The notes below the pieces were generated by a model that was given only the letters and a program-made list of their open reading frames with translations, was not told where the DNA came from and searched no databases. The position numbers were made by a program, and so were the translations under genes. A stretch of DNA of 34,080 nt from a virus, in the IMG/VR virus record IMGVR_UViG_3300027714_000057, positions 1-34,080 of that record, one strand, 5' to 3'. This document shows, piece after piece, positions 25,646 to 32,601 of the stretch (position 1 is its first letter; every line of letters starts with the position of its first letter).

Positions 25646-26678
25646 CCTTGTATGTTGGGTCATATGTAGAGTTAGTTTGATACCTCACTACAAAAGAAAG
25701 GCCTTCTTTACCTCGACGTTGTTTTCTAGCAGGTGCTTCTGTATAATTTCTTAGAACCTCAGAAATTAATATTTCTTTTCCTGATACAGTAAACGTATCA
25801 AACCTACCTACTTGACCTTTCCTTAATGGTTCCTCTATAATGAATCGTTGTCTACCATCTTCATCAAAACCTTTAACTGATGATACCTTTGTTGGTATTT
25901 GTTTTAATTCTATAACTGGCCCAGCAGTCCCAGATGAAACATTATCTAATAAAACATTCTCAGTAATAATAATAGGTCTGGTAGAAAAACCAGCCTTACT
26001 AATATTCTTTCTTTTATCACCCTCAAAAGCATCGGCAGCAGTTGTCACTTCTGCTGTAATAGAATTTTGAGTAACTTTTGTAGTTTTAGTTGCTATTGTA
26101 AGTTGTTCAGTATCTTCTTCAGGCAAAGTTGGTGATGTAACTATGACTGAACTTGATGCGGCATTTGTTGCAGCAGTTTGAGCTAAGTTTTCTTGGATTG
26201 TAGCTGGAACTTCTTCAACAGGATCATCTTCTGGTAACTTAACTTCAATAGCTTTTTGAACTGCATCACCACCACCTGCCGGAAGTTCAAAATTAGGAAT
26301 ATCAAAAGATAAACTCTTACCAGCGGCAACAGCTGAAGCAGCACTTGAGACTAAACTATTCAAACTAAATCCAGATGCAGATAATGCTCCACCAAAGTTT
26401 GATGTTATACTTGATAACAAACCCGCAGCTTGTGCTGCATTAGCAATTCCAGATAAACTAGACAATTGTGCTTGTAAATTAATATTTGGTAATTCTAAAC
26501 CTTGTGGAATTAGACTTCTTAAATCTGTTGCAAGAGCAGACAGTTCTGATCCAATTGCAGTTGATGCTATCAAAGCTTCAACTTCCGAATTTGCTTTCGC
26601 AATAATGGTTGTAGAATCTATCTGTTTTAAAATACTATTAAATTTTTCATTGGCCGCAGCCAACCCCCCAGTAATCAT
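25641..26678 (-). CDS. Unrecognised 345-aa virion-block protein
   Basis: I do not recognise a named family. Residues 1-140 are Ala/Ser/Leu-rich and helical (FNSILKQIDSTTIIAKANSE, LSGIANAAQAAGLLSSI). Residues 140-230 are acidic, Thr-rich and probably flexible. Residues 235-345 form a charged beta domain (RPIIITENVLLDNVSSGTAG, DEDGRQRFIIEEPLRKGQVG, FTVSGKEILISEVLRNYTEA, RKQRRGKEGLSFVVRYQTN). The ribosome-binding site GGAGGA is formed by the last codons of the PAAR gene, indicating coupling. The location between the PAAR tip and gp25 suggests a baseplate hub or spike-associated structural protein; that is inference from position. Confidence 0.75.
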   Translation of the reverse strand: MITGGLAAANEKFNSILKQIDSTTIIAKANSEVEALIASTAIGSELSALATDLRSLIPQGLELPNINLQAQLSSLSGIANAAQAAGLLSSITSNFGGALSASGFSLNSLVSSAASAVAAGKSLSFDIPNFELPAGGGDAVQKAIEVKLPEDDPVEEVPATIQENLAQTAATNAASSSVIVTSPTLPEEDTEQLTIATKTTKVTQNSITAEVTTAADAFEGDKRKNISKAGFSTRPIIITENVLLDNVSSGTAGPVIELKQIPTKVSSVKGFDEDGRQRFIIEEPLRKGQVGRFDTFTVSGKEILISEVLRNYTEAPARKQRRGKEGLSFVVRYQTNSTYDPTYKV

Positions 26679-26681
26679 ACT

Positions 26682-26972
26682 CTATCCTCCTGCAAAAACA
26701 TTTTCGCTACCAGCAGCAACTGATGTACATGAAGTAATACTGTCGCCAATTCTACCGCAACCCAAATCATTAACTTTAACTGTAGTTGAACCTGTAGTAA
26801 TAGGTGCAACGTGAGGGGGGCATGGAGCTCCTGGTAATAAATGTACTGTATTAATATCTGTTTGTCTACTTACCGCAATACTATTTACAAACACATTTGG
26901 AGAACCTATAGCTCTAACCATTTCAGAGCAATGTGGTATATCTGCATCGCCTATTCTAGTTACTGCTGGCAT
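26682..26972 (-). CDS. PAAR-domain spike-tip protein (gp5.4-like)
   Basis: This 96-aa protein has the PAAR pattern: paired short segments (PAVTRIGDADIPHC and LGCGRIGDSITSC), each starting a Gly/Asp turn with a Cys, and a central HLLPGAPCPPHVAPITTGS stretch with His and Cys residues that can bind the metal ion at the tip. PAAR proteins such as T4 gp5.4 cap the gp5 trimer and sharpen the membrane-puncturing spike. The gene overlaps the 202-aa gene by 17 bp and lies four bases before the 345-aa gene, in the expected position after gp5. Confidence 0.9.
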   Translation of the reverse strand: MPAVTRIGDADIPHCSEMVRAIGSPNVFVNSIAVSRQTDINTVHLLPGAPCPPHVAPITTGSTTVKVNDLGCGRIGDSITSCTSVAAGSENVFAGG

Positions 26973-27564
26973 TTGTACTCTCCTGTGTAATTAGTTTTTT
27001 TAATTTAAAATTCCACAAAGCAATCTCTCTATGTTCTGCTTCCGTATGGCCATCACCTTCAGCATGAGGTTCTCCTACTGGTGGATGAAAATGATCTGCA
27101 CCAACTGCATCTCCTACTATATTATCAAAAATAATCTTTCCACCAGTCTCATTTAATAAAACATCTGTTGTTCCTGTTTCTAATCTAACAAACGGCCCAA
27201 AAATAATATCCCCATCTATAAGTTCTAATATTAAATGGTTTTCTGTACCATCTGCAAAATTCTCTGGTACTAATTTATCTCTACCTTCAGCATTTTCCAT
27301 TATTAGATTATCACCAACATTAGCAGAAGAACTATCAGTACCATCTAAAACTATATTATTTTCTTCAGACTCTTCAACAAATTTATCTGTTTGACCAAAA
27401 TTTAAAGTATCTATTTCTAATAATATTTCATTCGACTGTTCTTCTGTTCCTAAGTCTGGTATAAAACTAATAACGTGTTTCAATGTTGCTAATGGTATAT
27501 CATCATAATTAGTATACACTATCTTTTCATTAGACGAATCAATTATAGTAAATGCGTGAGCCAT
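26956..27564 (-). CDS. Unrecognised 202-aa protein between gp5 and PAAR
   Basis: This is a protein of unknown function seen in the same place in marine T4-like phages, as far as I recall. The N-terminus (HAFTIIDSSNEKIVYTNYDD, LKHVISFIPD) and the C-terminus (a His/Glu-rich stretch HFHPPVGEPHAEGDGHTEAE, then HREIALWNFKLKKLI) seem to form a core. The middle (residues 45-150) is beta repeat sequence including IVLDGTDSSSANVGDN, the same motif that fills gp7. The His-rich segment could bind metal. It starts five bases after gp5 and overlaps the PAAR gene, so it is probably part of the hub/spike module. Confidence 0.75.
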   Translation of the reverse strand: MAHAFTIIDSSNEKIVYTNYDDIPLATLKHVISFIPDLGTEEQSNEILLEIDTLNFGQTDKFVEESEENNIVLDGTDSSSANVGDNLIMENAEGRDKLVPENFADGTENHLILELIDGDIIFGPFVRLETGTTDVLLNETGGKIIFDNIVGDAVGADHFHPPVGEPHAEGDGHTEAEHREIALWNFKLKKLITQESTNASSN

Positions 27565-27569
27565 TTTAA

Positions 27570-29117
27570 TTATTCTTCATCAACTTCAATAGCTACTGGG
27601 TTCAAGTCAATATCTGGGCCACCTGTTATTTTAATGTTGCCACTAGATGTATGTGTCCATGTTTTTCCTGTGGTAGAAATCCAACTTGTTCCTATTGTAT
27701 CTTTCCTTGTTGTAGTTGAGTTAATTAGCATAGATGTTCCTGAGCTAATTGTCGTTGATAAAGTTGATCTCATATCTACATTTGATCCAGATTTAAATGA
27801 CATTATACCAGAAGTTGTTGAAACTACCATATTATCTTTTGAAGTGATAAATAAATCTTTGTCACTAGTAATTTTCATATCATCTCCAGAATAAATTCTA
27901 TTAATCTTACCAATCACTTCTGTCTTCGCACCAACTATGTTTATATCAACATCACCGGCGCCGGGCGCAGCTCCTTCTTCAAGGGGCCCTATATTACCTC
28001 TCACATAACCGCTAATATTATATGCATGATTACCTTTTATTTCTTCCTCAACATTACCACCACTTTTATACCCAACCTTAGTGCGAATATTTCCGCCTAT
28101 CTTTTGTGTATAGTCTCCTTCTACCTCTAAATGATAATTACCTTTAATATATTCTCTTACCGTTCCTGCTATTGTTAGATTAACACTACCTGATACATAA
28201 ACATTAGAACCACCAGCAATAATCTCATAGTTGTCTCCAATAACTTTAACAACTTTATCACCATTAGTATGAAGTTCCTCAAATGTTCCTGACTTATGCT
28301 GAGTAAATAATCTTTCAGCACCAGGGCTATCATCTATCTCACGTATATGACCTGACTCACTTTCGTGAACATGATTGTATGGATATTGAGCGGATGTATA
28401 AGGATCTGCATCTTTTACAATTCCTTTAGGTTGAGGTTCTTCCCAAAATCCTCTAGGGTCTTCTTCTGCAATATCTGATACAGTAGATAGGTTTGGTTTA
28501 GTTGCTTTTGGAACACCTGTATGATCTTCTGGAGGATGTTCATCACCTTCAACATGAGGTATACTAGGATCACCTCGTAGTCTTCGTGATCTACGTTCAA
28601 TTAATTTATTATGATTTTCTGAATTTTCACCTTGAGCAAGTCTACTGGTATCTGATTCTCCAACCTCATGCCCAGAGGCCATAGTATAGGTATCACCATC
28701 TACAGGATAAGGCCCATATGCAGGATCACCTTTATACTGAGTCTGTATAGCATCTTTTCCTCTAGGATCATTAAACCCTTCTCTTGGGTCAGCAGCTGCT
28801 TCTGGATTACCAGGAAGAGAACCTATGATGATAGGTTGTTGCTTGTCTTCAGCATCTCTAAAGAAACCGATAACATAAGAACCTTCAACAAGAAAGGATG
28901 GAGTGCTGCCCATCCCATGCATAGAAGGGTCTGTTACTGGATGCATAACATGAGCCCAAGGTAAATCGGTTGTGGGAAGAGCAGATATATCTTCTGTATG
29001 AAAACCAAGACAACGAACTCGTACTCTTCCTAGAGCATCAGGATCACTACGATCTTCTACTACACCAACAAACCAGACAAACCCATCTAGTCCCATAAAA
29101 TTACTTTTTGCTACCAT
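27570..29117 (-). CDS. 5: Baseplate hub/spike protein gp5 without lysozyme domain
   Basis: The product is 515 aa from the ATG chosen here. gp5 trimers form the central membrane-piercing spike. Residues 13-110 match the gp5 OB-fold (FVWFVGVVEDRSDPDALGRV, LPWAHVMHPVTDP, GMGSTPSFLVEGSYVIGFF, QPIIIGSLPG). Residues about 115-260 are a charged linker without the T4 lysozyme sequence. Residues about 270-500 have the short-strand pattern of the triple-stranded beta-helix (GSNVYVSGSVNLTIAG, GNYHLEVEGDYTQKIGGNIR). I prefer the ATG at 29115-29117 to the in-frame GTG at 29127-29129, because GAGGA lies five bases before the ATG and homologues start this way. Two late promoters lie upstream, making gp5 the first gene of the virion block. 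Confidence 0.92.
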   Translation of the reverse strand: MVAKSNFMGLDGFVWFVGVVEDRSDPDALGRVRVRCLGFHTEDISALPTTDLPWAHVMHPVTDPSMHGMGSTPSFLVEGSYVIGFFRDAEDKQQPIIIGSLPGNPEAAADPREGFNDPRGKDAIQTQYKGDPAYGPYPVDGDTYTMASGHEVGESDTSRLAQGENSENHNKLIERRSRRLRGDPSIPHVEGDEHPPEDHTGVPKATKPNLSTVSDIAEEDPRGFWEEPQPKGIVKDADPYTSAQYPYNHVHESESGHIREIDDSPGAERLFTQHKSGTFEELHTNGDKVVKVIGDNYEIIAGGSNVYVSGSVNLTIAGTVREYIKGNYHLEVEGDYTQKIGGNIRTKVGYKSGGNVEEEIKGNHAYNISGYVRGNIGPLEEGAAPGAGDVDINIVGAKTEVIGKINRIYSGDDMKITSDKDLFITSKDNMVVSTTSGIMSFKSGSNVDMRSTLSTTISSGTSMLINSTTTRKDTIGTSWISTTGKTWTHTSSGNIKITGGPDIDLNPVAIEVDEE

Positions 29118-29132
29118 ACCAATCCTCACATA

Positions 29133-29140
29133 TATTTATA
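29133..29140 (-). promoter_or_regulatory. Late promoter 1 for gp5
   Basis: TATAAATA lies on the minus strand 15 bp upstream of the gp5 ATG. It is so close that its transcript would carry only a very short leader. Confidence 0.65.
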
Positions 29141-29144
29141 TATG

Positions 29145-29152
29145 TATTTATA
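29145..29152 (-). promoter_or_regulatory. Late promoter 2 for gp5
   Basis: TATAAATA lies 12 bp upstream of promoter 1 and just after the stop of the 59-aa gene. The pair marks the switch from early/middle to late genes. Confidence 0.75.
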
Positions 29153-29156
29153 AGGA

Positions 29157-29336
29157 TTAATGCAAGTCTGGATCTCGACCTAAACGAATTTTTTCTGGCT
29201 TGTCATATTTTTCAACTTCATAAATCACATTTGAGTCTAGATTACTATCCCGAAATTGTTGTAAAATTAAATGTACGTCATCCTTATCTAGATGATCAAC
29301 CATTATTGTCTTAGTAATAATTCTATATTTTATCAT
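29157..29336 (-). CDS. Small 59-aa protein before the late block
   Basis: This short acidic/basic protein starts IKYRIITKTIMVDHLDKDDV, continues HLILQQFRDSNLDSNVIYEV and ends KPEKIRLGRDPDLH. I do not recognise it. It looks like one small alpha/beta domain. The frame is closed by TAA and coding quality is good for its size, but the ribosome-binding site is weak and the gap to the 81-aa gene holds a palindromic A/T stretch (about 29344-29361). It is probably the last gene of the early/middle transcript before the gp5 promoters. Confidence 0.6.
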   Translation of the reverse strand: MIKYRIITKTIMVDHLDKDDVHLILQQFRDSNLDSNVIYEVEKYDKPEKIRLGRDPDLH

Positions 29337-29363
29337 TATAAGTAATATTTAGTAAATATTATA

Positions 29364-29609
29364 TTAGAACAACTCTGATTCGCAAGCATACTCATTACCA
29401 AGAGTAGTTTTAATCTCAAAAAAGATAGAATCCTTGTGCTTATCGCGTACAGGAACATACTTCTTAGTCTTCTTAGACCAATAAGTAACTAAACCACCCT
29501 CTAACTTAACATCATCATACGAGTCAGATTCTACTGAAGTAAGCTTACCTGTATACTTATCACCAATATCATCAATAAATGATACAACCGCGCCAATTTC
29601 TAATTTCAT
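29364..29609 (-). CDS. Unrecognised 81-aa protein, SH3-like beta barrel possible
   Basis: The function is unknown. The sequence LEIGAVVSFIDDIGDKYTGK, then SYDDVKLEGGLVTYWSKKTK and SIFFEIKTTLGNEYACESEL has the short-strand and turn pattern of a small SH3/Tudor-like barrel. The ATG has AAAGGAA upstream. A strong sigma70-type promoter lies directly upstream (29637-29665), so the gene can be expressed early from the host polymerase and separately from the uvsX operon. Confidence 0.7.
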   Translation of the reverse strand: MKLEIGAVVSFIDDIGDKYTGKLTSVESDSYDDVKLEGGLVTYWSKKTKKYVPVRDKHKDSIFFEIKTTLGNEYACESELF

Positions 29610-29636
29610 AATAATTTCCTTTGTTTCATTATATTA

Positions 29637-29665
29637 ACTATAACATATAGAATATAGTTTGTCAA
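29637..29665 (-). promoter_or_regulatory. Sigma70-type early promoter for the 81-aa gene
   Basis: On the minus strand TTGACA (29660-29665) and TATAGT (29637-29642) are separated by exactly 17 bases in an A/T-rich spacer. The 81-aa gene starts 28 bp downstream of the -10 element. Confidence 0.75.
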
Positions 29666-29695
29666 CATAAAAATGCACTTTTTATAAAGTTTATT

Positions 29696-29869
29696 TTAAT
29701 CTTTACTCCAGTATGATAACACCCAATTAATTATCATCATAGGAAGTGTTATAAGTAAAAAGTAAACTATAAGAAAAATAAGAATTACAAATCCAAAGGT
29801 TAACGTAAAAATTAAATCAATTACTAGCTGTATCTTTCCTCTTACAGTCTTGATAGGAACAAATCCCAT
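29696..29869 (-). CDS. Small single-span membrane protein (57 aa)
   Basis: The frame reads MGFVPIKTVRGKIQLVIDL, then a continuous hydrophobic segment of about 30 residues (IFTLTFGFVILIFLIVYFLL and onward), ending MIINWVLSYWSKD. A positively charged N-terminal flank (K, R, K) precedes the hydrophobic stretch. This predicts one or two inner-membrane helices with the N-terminus inside. It overlaps the stop of the upstream gene by one base (TAATG), and GAGGA lies just before the ATG, so it is translationally coupled. I recognise no family. Small early membrane proteins of T4-like phages often alter the host envelope, affecting lysis timing or exclusion; that role is inference. Confidence 0.7.
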   Translation of the reverse strand: MGFVPIKTVRGKIQLVIDLIFTLTFGFVILIFLIVYFLLITLPMMIINWVLSYWSKD

Positions 29870-30270
29870 TAATCCTCACCACCAAAGATTCTTTCCCAAC
29901 CTTCTTTGTATTTTGGAGATATAGGTCTGCTTGCAACACTACCAGTTTTTTGTGATTGCAATGTATCGTAGGCAATCTTCTTACCTCTATGTACAGCAGT
30001 ACGAACCTCTTTTACAAATTCACCAGCTCTTCGATCTCCTTCTGGTGTAGTAATATCAATATCTTTTGGCATTGTAATAGTATCAGAACCTTCTTTATGA
30101 AAACCATCAGAAGAGATACTACTCCCCTTCTTCTGCTGCCATGCGTGATCTACTCTCTCAATAGTGGAACCATCAGAAGTTGTTTTAACAATAGTTCCTT
30201 CACCAAACTTACCTTTACCTTTTACTACCTTATCAACAATATCTTGTTTTTTAACTACTTTGTCTTTCAC
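29869..30270 (-). CDS. Unrecognised basic protein after uvsX (133 aa)
   Basis: The function is unknown. It is lysine-rich (KDKVVKKQDIVDKVVKGKGK, with GEGTIVKTTSDGSTIERVDH following) and ends with SRPISPKYKEGWERIFGGED. The first 20 residues form charged heptad-like repeats. No ATG fits the start. I chose GTG at 30268-30270, which has AAGGA eight bases upstream; TTG at 30274-30276 is an alternative but lies only two bases from the AAGGA. It is part of the uvsX operon and overlaps the membrane-protein gene by one base. Confidence 0.65.
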   Translation of the reverse strand: MKDKVVKKQDIVDKVVKGKGKFGEGTIVKTTSDGSTIERVDHAWQQKKGSSISSDGFHKEGSDTITMPKDIDITTPEGDRRAGEFVKEVRTAVHRGKKIAYDTLQSQKTGSVASRPISPKYKEGWERIFGGED

Positions 30271-30290
30271 AACCAATTTCCTTTTTGTTC

Positions 30291-30737
30291 TTATTTGTTA
30301 TCATAGCTTCGACCTCTAGGCCGAAGATCATTTACCGATTTCCACTCATCATATTCTTTTTGTAATTTTTCAACTCGTTTTCTTTCCTTTGCAGCAGCTG
30401 CTTTAAACTCTGGTGTGGATGCATCATTTAATGGGTATGGTCTAATACCCGCAAGTTCTTTCCAATCAAAGTGTACAGATATAGATTCATCTTGAATACC
30501 TTCTATCCATTCCTTTATCTCATAATTTGTATCATGTGCTATGTTGTAATAACCCAACTGCTCAATCAGAAAATCTTGCTTCCAAGCTTTTGTATTCAAT
30601 TCATTCTGTTCTACTGAAAGAGCCAACTCTTCTTCTGGTGGAAGTTCTTCTTCAATACCAAGCATTGCATTAATCTCTTCATCGGTAAGACCAAGTTTTT
30701 TTAACTTGGCAATACCTGACTTTTTAATATCATCCAT
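30291..30737 (-). CDS. Unrecognised acidic protein downstream of uvsX
   Basis: This 148-aa protein begins with a small helical motif (KSGIAKLKKLGLTDEEINAM) resembling a UBA-like or short three-helix domain. It then has an acidic stretch (EEELPPEEELALSVEQ), a mixed domain containing WIEGIQDESISVHFDWKELA, and a C-terminal charged coiled coil (AAAKERKRVEKLQKEYDEW). I do not recognise it. Its ribosome-binding site CAGGAG is formed by the last two uvsX codons, so it is made together with UvsX. A role as a recombination or replication accessory is only a guess from that coupling. Confidence 0.7.
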   Translation of the reverse strand: MDDIKKSGIAKLKKLGLTDEEINAMLGIEEELPPEEELALSVEQNELNTKAWKQDFLIEQLGYYNIAHDTNYEIKEWIEGIQDESISVHFDWKELAGIRPYPLNDASTPEFKAAAAKERKRVEKLQKEYDEWKSVNDLRPRGRSYDNK

Positions 30738-30739
30738 AA

Positions 30740-31804
30740 CTACTCCTGACCATCTTCATCAACACTCTCCAATGTAATCTCTTCAATTTCTTTTGAGCCA
30801 TACTTAAACTCTGTCTCACATGCTAGGTCTAACTTATGCATAATATCTTCCGTGAAATATTTATGAGGATTGTTAAGTATCTCTTTACCAAACTGCTTCG
30901 TTCCATCAGGCATCTCAAATCGTGTGGATACCTTCTTAAAGATTTCATACTTCTCTGCAAGTTCCAGCAGACCATAGTAACGATCAAGTCCCTTATCATA
31001 AGTTAATCTTACATCAACCATCTTATTCTCTTTGGTGAGTCTCGACTTATGATTCTTACAGTGAATGATATTACCGATTACTTCTGTACCATCCTTCTCC
31101 TTCTTCTTAGAAAGATACACAATCGAACTCGCTGCGTATTTTAGACCACTACCACCACCCATCTCTTTGGTGGAGAAGAGTCCCATACTCTCGTAAGTAT
31201 GATTCGTTACTACCATCGGAACATTCGCTCGCCCCAACTTTAGAGTCAGAACTCGAAACGCTGCTTTGAGAACCTGAGCTCTCGTCATATCCCTTGTCTC
31301 TTTACCATCAGAAGTATCTTCGACTTCCTTGGTAGTACTCAGCATACCCAGAGAATCCAGACATATAAACAGAGGCTTTCGCTCCGATTCGTCTTGTGCA
31401 AGATACTGATCAAGAACCTTCAGGGCTTGAGTACGAAACTCCTGCACAGTAGTCACAGGAAATATCACCATTCTCTTCGTGTCAATTCCTCTTTCAATTA
31501 CCATCTGCTTTGTAATCGCACTTTCACTCTCAAAATATATGACACCTGCATTTGGGTCTACATCAAGAAAGTTCTTTACAATTCCCATAAGAAAGTATGT
31601 CTTACCTGTTGCACTTTCACCTGCGAGAGCTGTAATCTTATTTGCAGGCAATCCACCATTCACTGAACCACTCAATAGTCCATTCAGTATGTATGAACCT
31701 GTGTCAATAAAAGTATTAACGTCACCTGCCTCTACACCATCATCCACAATAGATGCATACTCATTACCAACTTCCTTGATAATGTCTCTTAAAAAATCAC
31801 TCAT
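30740..31804 (-). CDS. uvsX: UvsX RecA-like recombinase
   Basis: The product is 354 aa (T4 UvsX is 391). It forms filaments on single-stranded DNA and drives strand exchange for recombination-dependent replication and repair. The Walker A motif is G-ESATGKT at residues 62-69. Walker B is LFICLD ending at D150. [11 protein letters not shown] (198-208) is the L1-proximal motif, and [18 protein letters not shown] (214-231) follows as in UvsX proteins. The C-terminal part includes [14 protein letters not shown] (307-320) and an acidic end. The ATG directly follows the stop of the 69-aa gene (TAAATG). Pieces of its 3' coding region recur in the 80-aa gene at 32717-32959. Confidence 0.93.
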   Translation of the reverse strand: MSDFLRDIIKEVGNEYASIVDDGVEAGDVNTFIDTGSYILNGLLSGSVNGGLPANKITALAGESATGKTYFLMGIVKNFLDVDPNAGVIYFESESAITKQMVIERGIDTKRMVIFPVTTVQEFRTQALKVLDQYLAQDESERKPLFICLDSLGMLSTTKEVEDTSDGKETRDMTRAQVLKAAFRVLTLKLGRANVPMVVTNHTYESMGLFSTKEMGGGSGLKYAASSIVYLSKKKEKDGTEVIGNIIHCKNHKSRLTKENKMVDVRLTYDKGLDRYYGLLELAEKYEIFKKVSTRFEMPDGTKQFGKEILNNPHKYFTEDIMHKLDLACETEFKYGSKEIEEITLESVDEDGQE

Positions 31805-32014
31805 TTATCTTTCCTTATAAAAAATCATACCGCCGTGGTCATCAATAATATACTCTATACCCCAAACTTCTTCCATAGTAGAAACCAGAGATTCTCGAAA
31901 GTAATTCGGAACTCCGGTAATACTAATATAACTATTAGAACCAACATTTTTAATTGGGCCTTCTTTATCTAAATGTAATGTCAAATGATCAAATATAAAA
32001 TCAGGTATTCGCAT
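31805..32014 (-). CDS. Unrecognised 69-aa protein upstream of uvsX
   Basis: The function is unknown. The sequence RIPDFIFDHLTLHLDKEGPI, SNSYISITGVPNYFRESLVS, then MEEVWGIEYIIDDHGGMIFY looks like a small alpha/beta fold. It is the first gene after a sigma70-like promoter (32058-32086) and is directly followed by uvsX with no gap, so it probably belongs to the same early transcript. Its ATG lies 44 bases downstream of the -10 element. Confidence 0.7.
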   Translation of the reverse strand: MRIPDFIFDHLTLHLDKEGPIKNVGSNSYISITGVPNYFRESLVSTMEEVWGIEYIIDDHGGMIFYKER

Positions 32015-32057
32015 AGTTTCTTTCTTTCTTCATAGTATTAATATTATCACTTTACAC

Positions 32058-32086
32058 AGTGTAACAGATGTAATCAAATAAGTCAA
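32058..32086 (-). promoter_or_regulatory. Sigma70-type promoter for the uvsX operon
   Basis: On the minus strand TTGACT (32081-32086) and TACACT (32058-32063) are 17 bases apart. The first gene of the operon starts at 32014. The -35 box overlaps the end of the doubtful ORF at 32083-32262. Confidence 0.65.
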
Positions 32087-32262
32087 GGAACTTTATGAGG
32101 GAAAATAATATTATTCCCCGTATATGGAATAACTTGTTTATTTAATATCTCTATTCTATTTAATATTTCTTTCCGATATGTGGGAGTAATAGATGGAACT
32201 GTGAGCTCACTCTTTAAAACCTGCACCACAAGCATATCTGTAGATGATAGATTTTTATTCAT
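32083..32262 (-). CDS. Doubtful small ORF (59 aa)
   Basis: From the ATG at 32260-32262 the frame encodes NKNLSSTDMLVVQVLKSELT, then PTYRKEILNRIEILNKQVI. The frame is open further upstream to 32346, but that start has no ribosome-binding site, while GGAG lies about eight bases before the internal ATG. The residue pattern is reasonable (an amphipathic helix in the second half). It ends inside the -35 box of the next promoter. I do not recognise it, and it may be only partly coding. Confidence 0.4.
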   Translation of the reverse strand: MNKNLSSTDMLVVQVLKSELTVPSITPTYRKEILNRIEILNKQVIPYTGNNIIFPHKVP

Positions 32263-32327
32263 TCGAATTGTCTCCGTAGTCTTATAGGGGAAATATGCAT
32301 ATTCTCTTCTTTTACTTATGTTATATT

Positions 32328-32345
32328 TAATATACGGGTAGTGCA
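32328..32345 (-). repeat. 18-base direct repeat, copy 1
   Basis: The minus strand reads TGCACTACCCGTATATTA. Copy 2 at 32404-32421 matches at 16 of 18 positions and lies 76 bp away. Both end in an A/T-rich stretch that could be a -10 region. Confidence 0.6.
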
Positions 32346-32403
32346 TTTGAGTTGCTCTGAGGTTTTGGGGGGGGCCTTTCTATCACAAGTATATCTCCAT
32401 TTA

Positions 32404-32421
32404 TAATATCAGGGTAGTGCA
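32404..32421 (-). repeat. 18-base direct repeat, copy 2
   Basis: The minus strand reads TGCACTACCCTGATATTA. It differs from copy 1 at two adjacent positions. It could be a binding site or part of paired promoters. Confidence 0.6.
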
Positions 32422-32547
32422 ATCAACATACGCTCAGTTTTCGATACCCTCTAATCATCAGAAAATATCATCAGGGAACCTAACATCCTGTATAGATTAC
32501 ATTTACCTGCTCAGTTCTTAAGGCCCCCTTTACCTGAGAATAGTGGT

Positions 32548-32601
32548 GTGTGAGATGTCTGTTCAAGGGGAGAAAGGAGATAAATCCCTGACACCTCACA
32601 C
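32548..32601. ncRNA. Candidate long stem-loop
   Basis: The left arm gtgtgagatgtc (32548-32559) pairs with gacacctcacac (32590-32601): 11 pairs and one A-C mismatch. Inside the 30-base loop, aggg (32566-32569) can pair with ccct (32586-32589). No poly-T run follows on either strand, so it is not a typical terminator. It may be a structured RNA or a DNA cruciform site. The strand is not known. Confidence 0.45.

Noticed and set aside
28415-28600. Second minus-strand frame inside gp5
   Set aside because: It overlaps well-supported gp5 coding sequence in another frame and has no start signal.
29117-29129. Upstream GTG start for gp5
   Set aside because: The GTG lies inside the ribosome-binding region of the ATG at 29117, and gp5 homologues begin near that ATG.
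29344-29361. A/T palindrome between the 81-aa and 59-aa genes as an operator
   Set aside because: The arms are only A/T and could arise by chance in this composition. It is noted in the gene entry but not called.
32083-32346. Longer 87-codon version of the doubtful ORF
   Set aside because: The first ATG has no ribosome-binding site and overlaps the 18-base repeat. The internal ATG at 32262 has GGAG upstream.
32548-32601. Stem-loop as a rho-independent terminator
   Set aside because: No run of T follows on either strand and the loop of 30 bases is too long.
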